Origin: Lactarius indigo
Lineage: Eukaryota; Basidiomycota; Agaricomycetes; Russulales; Russulaceae
Assembly (NCBI GenBank): GCA_025766275.1
Contig: JAFKAC010000150.1
Location: 48,431 to 112,430, forward strand
Reading direction: 5' to 3'
DNA: 64,000 nucleotides
Below the pieces are notes generated by a model that saw only the letters and a program-made list of their open reading frames with translations, did no database searches and was not told the DNA's origin. A program made the position numbers and the translations under genes. Shown here in pieces: positions 12,201 through 22,426 of the stretch. The first letter of the stretch is position 1. The number at the start of each line of letters is the position of its first letter.

Positions 12201-12842
12201 TCCCTTGTCTGATTTCCTTGGTCGCTATCGCGAAGATAGACAACACCTCCACCATGATCTTTACTATAACATCCGTCATTGCTGCTGTCTGCGGAACTTC
12301 TGTGTAGGCCTCGAGTCGTTTGAAGAAGTTCTCAATACGTTCGAAGATGTCGATGAGGATGTCGTGGCTGGCAGCAACATCCTTGGATGCCTGAATGATC
12401 GGGCTGTCACAACGGTCCGCAAGGTGTGCTAAACGAAGATATTCACCAAGAGCAGGACTCCAATTCCAGCAAATATCACTTTGGCGGGCGAGAACACCTG
12501 TAAAACACAGGTGAGAGCACAAATCGTGGAACGAGGCATTCGCCCAATACTCACCAAACCAACGCCCTCACCGAGTGTAGCGGAGAATGCGTAAAGCACG
12601 TTTACGGTCGGATTAAGCCACTTTGTCAACCTCTCGTCATCTCTCCGAGACTGCTCGAACTCCTCAACCTGGGCTTTGAGCACGGCGAGAATTGCATCGG
12701 GAGTGTCGCAGGTCTTGAGCCAGGCGGCTAAGGGATGAGATGTGATGTCGTGCCCCGTTTGCTTTTTGTAGGCCTTGAAGGCAGTTTTGAAGATAGCGTC
12801 GAAGTTGGAGGAAGAGGTGGATGGGAGTGGGGACTGAGACAT
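9258..12842 (-). CDS. STAND gene 2: Goodbye-heptad-NACHT-ankyrin NLR-like protein (subfamily A)
   Basis: Nine exons: 12842-12555, 12497-12447, 12390-12195, 12141-11674, 11617-11558, 11506-11336, 11282-11258 (25 nt), 11198-10599, 10545-9258. They sum to 3147 nt, 1,048 aa, in frame. It is the closest relative of gene 1: same domains, identical last-exon length (1288 nt) and about six ankyrin repeats. Exon 4 is 93 nt longer because the linker holds about 13 heptads. Walker A GKPGSGKS is on the microexon; Walker B IYLILDAVDEC and sensor TSRPE are intact. The last exon is nearly colinear with gene 1 but differs most in the ankyrin part. Intron 1 is stop-free and in frame, so retention would add 19 residues after the Goodbye segment. 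Ligand unknown. Confidence 0.9.
11684..11956 (-). repeat. 21-bp coding minisatellite (heptad repeats, STAND gene 2)
   Basis: About 13 tandem 21-nt units encode VDERVQG-like heptads. The five units nearest NACHT are the most diverged (VDQNVRA, VNDGVKQ, VDHRVAV). This is the longest linker of the seven genes. Confidence 0.85.
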
Positions 12843-13472
12843 GGTGCAACGGTATGGCGTCGATTGGAGTTAGGAGGAAAAGCAGATAGCCTGTGACGGC
12901 AATTAAACGGAGAGAGCTGAGGCAGGACGAGGCACTGCCGCACAGCCTCGTGTACTGCAAATATTTGAGTGATCTGGATAAGGATGATAGACGCGCTACC
13001 GACGTGATAAGGATAGACGCGGCAACTTGGTGACAACATAGGCGGATGCAGCGTCTAGTGAAGGGAAATAGTAGTTCGAGCTGACGGAAGAAAAGACTGC
13101 GACCGATGACAATGGCTTGGGGCTCATACTAGTTGTCAGATACCTAGCAGAGTCTTGTACAGCACGACAAGACCTAAGTAGTAGTATAGGACTAACAAAT
13201 GGACTCAACTAATGTTCAATTTTTCTTGTGTACGATACGTAGCACAATAATATGGTTACGCTAGCGTCCGACTTCCGGAACGATCTCGATACAAAGATAC
13301 CCCCACGCCCAAGATCGGGTATGGCTCAAATTGTTGATGCTTTTAATCGCATGTGTCTAGCGTTATCGCCCCAGCAATGCGTTTGTTGCATTCGGAACAT
13401 GTAAATTCTACTTCTCAATTATGAAGCACAGTACGTCCAAAAGTTGATCCAAACTGGGAGTCCCAAGCCCCG
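12843..13472. other. 5' flank of STAND gene 2
   Basis: I see no gene. The sequence is homologous to 5154-5760 upstream of gene 1, which indicates that promoter and upstream DNA were duplicated with the gene. Confidence 0.5.
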
Positions 13473-13830
13473 TGTAAGGACCAGCCGAGGTCTGTGCTCG
13501 AAACTACACTAACCGGCCCTACTATATTGAAACCATTCCACATCAACGCCAACATCATCGCCAACACTACGCCTATGACTCGGAGCCTCATGGCAGACCA
13601 ACGCCAACACCTTGCACGTCCCGGAACACTTTAAATTACCTTACAATACTTCCTTATCCGACGACTACTCGTGTATATAATGCCTCGGCTCTCTCTCTCT
13701 CTCTCTCCAACTTGCGTGCTTAAGTGCTCCGTGCCGTCGGTCGCCTTGTCTCTCTTGTCTCGTATCTTGTTTACGTCTTCCTCTAGGGACGAATCTCGAT
13801 CGCCTTGCAGCTAATACCTATTCCCCAAAT
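13473..13830. mobile_element. LTR-like insertion (possible solo LTR)
   Basis: Compared with the homologous flank at about 5770-5790, some 360 extra bases are inserted here. The block starts TGTAAGGACC. It contains GTATATAATG (13675-13684), followed by a CT microsatellite (about 13689-13708) and further CT-rich DNA. A TATA box with pyrimidine-rich DNA is typical of an LTR promoter. I could not fix clean target-site duplications or a terminal CA, so the LTR assignment is an inference. Confidence 0.35.
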
Positions 13831-13984
13831 CTACGAAACCCAGAGCAAGCCAACATCGGGAGTAACGAGGCAATAGGTCTGATGCGTCCCGCAGGATCCT
13901 AGCAATGGCAGAGTATCCACCAGTGTTGCAGCCAGGGTTCGAACCAACTGTGATGTCATAGAGGGTCACGAGGCCATTGCCGAA

Positions 13985-14800
13985 CGGCCAGGAGTTGAGA
14001 AGCCGAGGGGCGAGTAGCCGTCAAGCAGTGGGATTGTGTGAGCCACGATCTGTACATTTGCAATTATCCGGGCGCTTGCAGATAGACGAGGTAGAGAGAT
14101 GCATAGGAGTCGCTCGTGTTAGATGCGACTACCTCGACGACATGACGAAGTTTCAGAATCTGATAGCCTGCGCGGCGGTGTCGGGGACGCCGCAGCCCGT
14201 AGCGTTACACGGATCACAGAGCATAAATATGTCAGCTCAGGTCATGGAGGCGAGCATACTCGTAGGGGCCTTAATACCAGTTGCTAAGGTTCTAGATGAA
14301 GGGAAGCATGGCCTGCAGTTGGTACCTCGCGTGCTGAAAGCAAGACGAAAAGCTGTCGCCGAAAAGTCTCGCTGCGATCTCCGGCTCGTAGACCGTCGTC
14401 TCGCCAACATAGATAACCCCAGGACCTGCGAAAGGGTGGTGGGATGGTGGTTTACCTGTACACGAGCTTCTAAGACTCTTCCGAGCTCATTAAAGATGCC
14501 ACACGTACAAGTTGTGAAGAACACAGGCACAAACTGGACAGGCTGTCGTCTGTCACATGGTCCCCTTTTCCGACGCCGAAGTCAATGTTCGCGAGGACTG
14601 ACCCTGCATGCGCCGAGCTGCGGAAACCATACATTACATATTCTCTCTTGGCGGCTTGGTCGTACGACGTGCTAATGAAGCCCGGGCGGTCGAGGATGTA
14701 TCGAAGGTGAGAAAGCAGTCGTCCATGCCCGGCGACCCACGGCGAGTGCTGCAGAGGATGTGGAGGATCGGGTAGCACGTATGCCGATTCCGTGTTGCAG
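13985..14800 (-). pseudogene. Decayed unrecognised gene, copy 2
   Basis: This is the second copy of the family described at 5825-6840. The best-preserved part reads on the minus strand between 14775 and 14570: RYILDRPGFISTSYDQAAK, YVMYGFRSSAHAGSVLA, then FGVGKGDHVTDD. YEPEI lies further on, near 14380. Stops and frameshifts elsewhere rule out an intact protein. I do not recognise the family. Confidence 0.5.
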
Positions 14801-15499
14801 TAGGGTGGTTCGAGTCGGAAGATGAGGAGAGGAAAAGTATGGGAGTTGTGGCCGTAGCTAGTACAGCGTCGTGTAAGTTACCGCATATGGGTGATAAGGA
14901 CGATATGCGCGCTATCGACTAGAAGGTGATGCAGCAGCATAACTGGACGCGATGTCAAGAGACAATAAAGTTGTTCGAGATGAAGGAAGAGAGGTCCGTT
15001 GATGGCAAAGAACAAACATAGCTGTGATACCATATACGGCATTGGGACGGTAGCGTCCAAACAAAGCAATACTGACCAATGAACTAGTAGTACTACTGGT
15101 AGCACGATCATTTGTACAATACCCCACAATATGCACTACTACATGGTTACTCTGACCTCCAACGCGTATAAAGTCTTGCCAGTGATCATCCTGAACTTTC
15201 AGGCATCCCCACATCTGGGATCGGGTATGGCTGGTTGATGGGGTACGCTATGCGCCAAAGCGTAACGAGTCGGACCACCCTTGAGGTCAAGTGTCTTGGG
15301 TCGCAGGTTTCGGCTTTAGCTTCGCTCTGTTTCAATGGCATATACCTTGCGTTACCTCCCTGAACAAGTCAATGTCGAGAGTGAAGAGACAATAAGTCCG
15401 GTGGGTCGTATAGGGGCGATGGCGAAGTATCCATTGGTGTTGTAGCCTGGGCTCGAGCCAACTGTGACATCATTGAAGAACACGAGATGGGGGAGCAGC
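14801..15499. other. Intergenic, nothing recognised
   Basis: I see no gene. Near 15420-15480 there is a short stretch related to 13915-13975 and 27115-27185 (around GTGATGTCAT and GAGGGCCAC-like sequence). It marks the edge of the decayed gene family repeat. Confidence 0.35.
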
Positions 15500-16400
15500 C
15501 TTCGAAAAGCAAGTAGTCATTGAATGGTGAGATTGTACTAGCCAGGATCGGTACATTTGCGGTTAGCTGTGCTCGGAACCCAGATAGAAGGGAGGAGAGA
15601 CGCATGAGTGCCGAGCCACTTGTGCCAAGCGCATCTACCCCGACGTGGTGTCAGACCGCAGACTCGCATGCCAATTATAGTCATACCCTTAGCACCAATG
15701 TTGGAAATATATACGTGCCGCTGCACGAAATACGAAGTAAATCAAAGTCAGATCAGGTTACGGAGGTGAACGCGGTTGGAGAGGCCCCTTAACAGCCTTG
15801 ATACCAGTTCCCGTGGTTCCCAGGGAGAGTGGACGCGACTGCCGCTGGTTCCCACGCGCCAAAAATAAAACCGAAAAATCGCCACCGGAAGGGCTCGCCT
15901 CGATCTCCGGTTTCTAGCCCGTCATCCTGCCTATGTCATGGACACGCGAAGCGTGGTACTGTTGTGGGCAATCCGTACCTGCACCTCCAAAAAGGGGGGG
16001 AATGCCCAACGGGACGCCCCTCTCGTGGTAGACGTACGACGTACTGATCATCGGCGGGGAGTTCAGATGGTCGATGATGTGTGAGCCAGGCAAGGAACCA
16101 ATCGCCCGTGCTGGACCGGTGCCGTAGAGGATGGTAGGGGGTAGGATATGGCCTCGGTCTGCTGGATGCCAGGGCTTAGCTCGGATTTGCAGAAATATGG
16201 TCGTATTCCGCATCGTTGAGTCGCACGACGAAAGTAACGTCGGTCCCATCGGTGCGGTGTTCGAGCATGAACGCGGCCGAGACCGCCAAGGGGACCGCTA
16301 GGCGTTGCATCACCCAAATCCCAAATATTTTTTGGTCCATAGCAGCTAGTTAGTAGGTGAACGTGCTGTATAACCAGTGCAGGAACGTCGGAGAAGTGTT
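15500..16400 (-). pseudogene. Decayed unrecognised gene, copy 3
   Basis: This is the most degraded copy of the family at 5825-6840. Minus-strand blocks GYKPEIE (near 15920) and MISTSYVYHERG (near 16040) align with GYEPEI and FISTSYDQAAK in the other copies. Many stops are present. It lies 3' of STAND gene 3. Confidence 0.4.
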
Positions 16401-16776
16401 AAGATCATTATCGCGGCTCAGTTTTTGCGAGACTCAGAGTTCCCGGAACTACTAGGTCACGTGAGGTGCTACTGTTGAGAAGCCTGGGACCCCTAGAGAC
16501 GTACCAGTATTGTCTTGAGTATTGTATGGCCCGAGTACAGTGACTTGCATCTGACCTGAATTGCCCACGACTCCACATACATAAAAATTTAGGAGAGGAC
16601 TCGCGCCGTAGCGAGTAATAGGCTCCTACGAAGCGTAGATAGAAGTGATGAAGCAGAGAATAAGAAACATGGAAACGGAGGCACCCGAACGCAGACGGAG
16701 ACCGTTGATGCAAAAGGTAAAAGCATGGATGAGATATTCATTTTCGTACGCGTGCAAGGTATACTGTAATTGGGTA
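16401..16776. other. 3' flank of STAND gene 3; dispersed repeat
   Basis: I see no gene. Bases 16600-16770 resemble 61570-61740, downstream of STAND gene 7, ending in TTTTCGTACGCGTGC in both. This is a shared 3'-flank or dispersed repeat of subfamily B loci. Confidence 0.45.
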
Positions 16777-19700
16777 TCATTCTGAGCCCAGCGAGGACGT
16801 AGTCCTCACGGCGCTCCAAAAGTTCGAATCATAGGCAGAGTTGATAAGTACAGGATTACAGTAGGAACAACTTCTGCACATCTCGTGCTTGATCTCGTAA
16901 GGTTCGGGCCAATCTGGGAGATCTACGTACGAACCGCCGCTGGCTTCTTCCGACGGATCCCATCCGCACACATTTGCATAAGTGTTTGCATCTGCATCTG
17001 GGTTCAGCAATATTCGCACAGCGCCGAGCTCTCCTTCATACGAAGCTACGTGCGAAGGGGTAGACCCGTTGTTGTTCCGAGCATCGGCCTCCGCGTTTCT
17101 CTCGAGTAGCACCTTAATAACCTCGCAGCGCCCATAGAATGCCGCAATGTGCAGTGGAGTGTTTCCGGTGTTGTCGCGCGCGTGTACATCCGCATCGTGG
17201 TCCAGCAACAACCGCACAACGTCCAGCTCTCCCTCAGATGCTAAGTGTAATGGGGTAGTTCCGTCGTCGTTCCGGGCATTGACCTCGACAGTGCGCTCTA
17301 GGAGTACCTGCGCAATTTCGGGGTGCCCGTTGACCGCGGCGGAGTGCAGTAGAGTATTTCCGATGTAGTTGCGCACGTGCGTATCTCCCCCACTGTCCAA
17401 CAAAAATAGCACAACATCGAGCTGTCCCTCATCCGATGCGCCATGTAACGGGGTAGATCCCGCGTCATCCCGGGCATCAACCTCCAGACCGCGCTCAAGT
17501 AGTATTCGAGAAAACTCGAGGAGCCCATTGGCGGCTGCGAGATGAAGTAGAGTCCTTCCTCTGTTGTCGCGCACATGCACGTCCGCGTCGCGGTCCAGTA
17601 GTAACTGTGCGGTATCAAGCTCTCCTTCCTCCAATGCTCGGTGTAACGGGGTATATCCCTCGTCGTCCAAAGGATTAAGCTCCGCACCGCGCTCGAGCAG
17701 AACCCGAGCAACCTCGAGGTGCCCGCCGGACGCCGCTAAATGCAGCGGAGTCTGTCCGTCCTTTCCTTTTGGGTCCAAGTCCGCACCGTGGTCTAGCAGC
17801 CAGTTACCGGCGTCGAGAAGCCCGCGTTCTGAGGCGATGTGCAGTGGAGTCCAGGAGTCCGCGGACAGGGAATTGACATCGGCACCATGCGCGAGCAACA
17901 TCTGGGAAATTCCGATGTTTCCCCAGCGCACTGACGAATGCAATGGAGTACCGCAAAGACCTCCCAAAGCGTTCACGTGATGTGGATGTTTTACTATCGT
18001 GCGTTCAACCAGACCACAGAATCCATGACGCGCGGCGAAGTATAAGGGAGCTGCCGGAAGAGGCGCTGTGGTCAGCTTTGGAGAGTCGTTAGGAAATAGA
18101 TCGCGTAGGTTTTGCATTCCGATCCATGCTGAAAAATGCGGCTTGTCCATGTCGCAAAAACTATCCATTGCGCCCTTTACGCGTGTTTCCACCCCCTTGA
18201 ACTGCGCGTGCTTGACCCAGAATTCAGCAGCGTATTGGACAAGAGGGATGCGCTTGATTTTGTCTTCGTCTTTGTGGTCGTCCAGGCGGAGCAAGACGCC
18301 GAGACAAGCCCGGACAAAAATTGCGTGTGCGGGCTCGAGGGAGATATGGAACGGGAGTGCCACTCCAGTAGAATTTGCAATGCGCTCCGATATCAAGAAT
18401 TCCTTTACGGAGAAATGGGAGAAATGAACGACCCGGTAGCCATCGTCGATGTTGACGGACACCAAGCTGGAACACGCTGACAGCACCGCCACCTCCTGAT
18501 CCTCCCAGCGCCAACCCGTGTTCAATTTCGGGACTTCTCCTTCTCCATCGTCGAAGTCAAACGCAAGCACTTCCGCAAGCTCCTCGACCCGAAGTGGCCG
18601 AACAGCGACCGCGAGAAATTGCAACAGTCGATATGCGTACTGTCGATTGGCCTTGGTGATCCCCTTCAGGATGCGCTCATATGTCTCGTCCAGAGATTCG
18701 GGCAATTCTTCGATGATACGACGCACATTGGTCGGGAAACAGTGCCTTAGAACCTCTAATTGACAAAAAACCCATCGAAACCTGTGTGAGAACATGAGAC
18801 CACGAAGGGACTCACTGATCGAAGTTGTACTTACATTCCATCGGCTTTCTCCGTGAGATTCTCGATAACCATAACCTTCTCCTCATCTTTCCATCTCTTC
18901 ATCCTTTTGTCTGAGCGAACGACAGAAGTGATGTAGTAGATAATGTCCTGCTTTTGTCCACTTTCGTCTTGAAGGGATAGTTGTTGAGTTGCCAGAGGCT
19001 CAAGCACAGTGCAGATGTCGAACTCAGGACGGCTCGTGACGCATAGACGCAAATTTGGATGGCGAAGCTCGACGAATTCTTCCACGAGGTCTAGCACCTT
19101 CTCACGCGACGACGGAACACCGATGTTGTCGGGACACTCGTCGAGAGCGTCGATGACGAGATAAATAGGTGCTTGCCCCGCGATCGCAAACATATTCTTG
19201 AGACATCGCGTGAGTGATGCGTTACTTGGTTGTTCCGATCCATCTTTATGTGCCGAGTATAGTTCAAGAAGAACGTCACATAAGTCATCGGATTGATCGG
19301 AGAGCTGGACAAGGAGGGACGATAATAAAGCACGGGAGTCCTGTTTCGCTGTGTCCTTGAAATCGAAATAGAAATAAGCCACGTAAGCCAAGCCAGCTTT
19401 GGACATAGTCTTGATTTCCCGGATAATGGCGGAGCTTGGGGATGATGTAAGTTCAATAGGGACGCAACTTGTCAAGGAGTAACACACCTTAAAACGCTCT
19501 TCCCAGAGCCAGCTGTAGAACCAAGAGGTAATTAGTAGCGGTAATTAAGATCCAGATGGTAATTTGATAAGTACGTTTTCCGTGGATCCACAATAAGGAA
19601 CCGGACGCTTTCCAATCAGCGAAGGTGTTGCCTCGGGCACACCATGTTGCAGTACCCTCGTGGTGGGCATCGCACGCGACGTTGTAATTGACAGATGGGT

Positions 19701-20885
19701 CGGGGGCAGAAATCCATTGTCGCAGGTCTTGGCGTAACGTATTCCCTGTACGAATGCCTAAGCTGTCGTATTCTGCAGGCAAAGAGATCACGAACGGTTT
19801 AAATTGCTGACTTCGTTAGCAACCTTTTGAACTGCCACCTTTATTTCTTTTCCACCTAGCCAAGTAAAAGTGTCAGGATACGACGGGCAAGCTATGCAGA
19901 CATGCCTCACCTTCAATGACTGCGCTGACTTTGTGATTGACGCGTTGTACTTCGTCGTCGACGCACTGCAATTTGTCGTCGACATCCTCTAAGTTTGTAC
20001 TAATAGCCTGTACCCTCCCATCGACGCGCTCCACCTTGTCATCCATGGCCTTCACCTTGTCGTCAATTCCGCGACTGATCTTCAGTGCTTCTGCTGCCGC
20101 CATACGAGCCTCCTCCCGCGTCAATCCGTCGAGCCGATGTAGCGAGTCCTCGATGTCCGTCCATCCGACTAGCGTCTTGAGATACTTTCCTAGGAAGACG
20201 TTGACTTTCGTAGGACTATGAACAGGAAAGGACATACTCATTCGCCCCTGCTTGACTTCCTTCGTTATGATCCCAAGGATTGAAAGAACTTCGACCATGA
20301 TCTTCACGATGATGTCCGTCATGGCTGCCGTCGGTTGTACCTCTATATAAACCTCGAGTCGCTTAAAAAAGTATTCGATGCGTCCAAAGAGGTCGACGAG
20401 TGCTTCTTGGCTAGCACGTACGTCCTTTATGGCCTAAGAGATGTGTGTGTTACCAAGGACCGCATGTCGGAGCCAAGGAAAACGCTTGCTTTGAGCAGGA
20501 TACCAATCCCAGCAAAAATCGCATCTGAAGGTGGGAATACCTGTAGGGACATAAGTCAGAGGGTAGATCTCGAGTGGATTAACCTGTCGCGATTTACCAG
20601 CCCAACTACGTTGCCCAGGGTCGCAGAGAATGCGTGCAAGACGTTGACAGTTGGTACCAGCCACGTTGTTAACTTTTCTTCTGCATTTTGGGATTGGTCG
20701 AACTCTTGAACTTGGGCTCGAAGCACGTCGAGAATGGCACTCGGAGCACCACATGATTTCAGTTGGACGATCAAGGGATGCGAGGCGATGTCTTTTTTTG
20801 TCTGTTTTTTGTACGCCTCCAATGCATCTTCAAAAATTGTCTCAAAGCTTGTGGGGGTGGTGGTTGGAGCCAGAACTTGGGACAT
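16777..20885 (-). CDS. STAND gene 3: Goodbye-heptad-NACHT-ankyrin NLR-like protein (subfamily B)
   Basis: Nine exons: 20885-20598, 20540-20490, 20433-20238, 20189-19911, 19855-19796, 19745-19575, 19512-19488 (25 nt), 19434-18835, 18781-16777. They sum to 3675 nt, 1,224 aa, in frame. Intron 2 begins with GC (GCAAGC) at exactly the paralogous junction. The linker has about seven heptads. Walker A is GKPGSGKS with VL after it, Walker B IYLVIDALDEC, sensor TSRPE. About 11 ankyrin repeats follow (roughly residues 800-1160). A non-ankyrin tail of about 60 residues then contains a cysteine cluster (CRSCSYC), unlike any paralogue here. An upstream in-frame Met at 20960 exists, but the MSQ start at 20885 matches the family. 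Confidence 0.88.
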
Positions 20886-21022
20886 GTAGTCGTTGAAGTG
20901 ACTGTTGGTATGGTGAGTGAGTGAACAGTAGGGGAGAATCGCAATTGGGGGAAAAGGCACTTCATTATATGGTGCCCTAATATATTTTTAGCCTATGACG
21001 ACCAGGACGTCCTGTGAACAGA

Positions 21023-21047
21023 CAGATAGCCGCCGAAATATTCAGAG
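21023..21047 (-). promoter_or_regulatory. Conserved 25-bp upstream element (STAND gene 3)
   Basis: On the minus strand it reads CTGAATATTTC then GGCGGCTATCTG. It starts 138 bp upstream of the gene 3 start. The same element occurs upstream of genes 5, 6 and 7. Its function (promoter, factor site or conserved 5' UTR) is inferred from position only. Confidence 0.55.
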
Positions 21048-22426
21048 AGAGCCAAGAAGGGAGCCAGTGACCTTTCCAGCATCCGTAATATACGCGCCAA
21101 AAATTGCAGTGAAATCCGACTCGAAGTGCGACAAACCGCAGGAAAGACGTGCTCAGATTCATTTATTTACTCTAGGAGAGGTGCAAGTACGAGGATTGAA
21201 CGAAAGCTAAGATGACCCTCACAAGCTGCCTCACGCAGAGCAGCGAAAAGAGATCAGCGAGTTACCCCATTTGGAAGCGAGTCGACTGTCAATATGTCAA
21301 CACGCATACACAAGGGCGCAGACAAGGGCCTTAACAAGAACACGCCTTGTTCCAAATACAACAACCAATCCTTATTATCAGTGAGGATAAAATTATGTTT
21401 GTGCACACGAATTGTCCCGGTTATACTGGGTAGCCATGTTTACCTGCTCGGGGTCCAGTATTCACGACAAAGACGTGCGGTACCAGGAACTGCCAGGTGG
21501 CATCCGGGATTGGCAGCTAGGTGGTGTACGGCACAACATAGCTATATGCGGTCAAAGAGATATAGGAAAGGCTGGTCGAGGAGGCACAAAAAGAAAAGGG
21601 TCCCCGCCAGTCATCCAAGTCTTGTACAAATTCATCGCTTGAAGAGATAGCTTCTGCGGGTTATAGCAATTAGGATACAACTCAACGCCTTCGGGAATAG
21701 GATAAGAACTCGGATTAAGAGATCAGAATGTTGAGATTGGGCAGCGGTGTATCGTGGGTAGGTTGAGACGATGTGGACGACAGTCTGAGGTGGGCGCTCC
21801 GAAATAAGGAACACCAGGATCCATGCGCCGTACGACGCATATCGTCGAGACACTGAAGGGACTAAAGAGAGTAAGTAAGTCGAGATACACCGTGACTCAG
21901 GGGCCGCGCTGAACCCGTAGCAGGTTAGACACACCACTGACAGATCTCACTACGTCCCGGTCCGCAGAGTTCCGGGCTCAAAATCGTGGGAACGGAGGCT
22001 CACACATCCAGGGATTGTTCTGATCTTGGTAACTTAATCGAAGAGGCAAGAAACGCGGTATGGCGATATATCAGCCCCAATCCAGGAGTTTTTTCAAGGA
22101 AGTCTTGAGTGCTAGCTGATGACGCCACAGATCGCGTCTCAAGACCACTACACCAGACGCTTGGCCATTGAGCGCAATTCCATCCCTTGAGCAATATATC
22201 ATATGCCGTAGAAACTCATAATCCGGCCTTCGTGTAAATTCCACAGTTACACAGTCAATGTATTTCGGGGAAGTAACCCTCCAGTTTGTGGACAATGGTA
22301 TTAAATTCGCCGCATTCCCCAACACAAGACCACCGCTTATATGATACAACTGACATACTACGATGGATACGGTGTGATAACGCCGTCACCTGAGAATGTA
22401 GCCTCGCAGGTACCTAGCCCACGCCA
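21048..22426. other. Intergenic between STAND genes 3 and 4
   Basis: I see no gene. The right part (about 22190-22400) is the 3' flank shared with genes 1 and 2. The middle holds only short ORFs without recognisable features. Confidence 0.35.

Noticed and set aside
13925..13965. GGGTTCGAACC resembling a tRNA B-box
   Set aside because: No acceptor stem or A-box fits, and the sequence belongs to the decayed gene repeat, which appears diverged at about 15440 and 27140.
20886..20960. Upstream in-frame Met extension of STAND gene 3
   Set aside because: The extra 25 residues have no counterpart in the six paralogues, which all begin MSQ at the equivalent of 20885.
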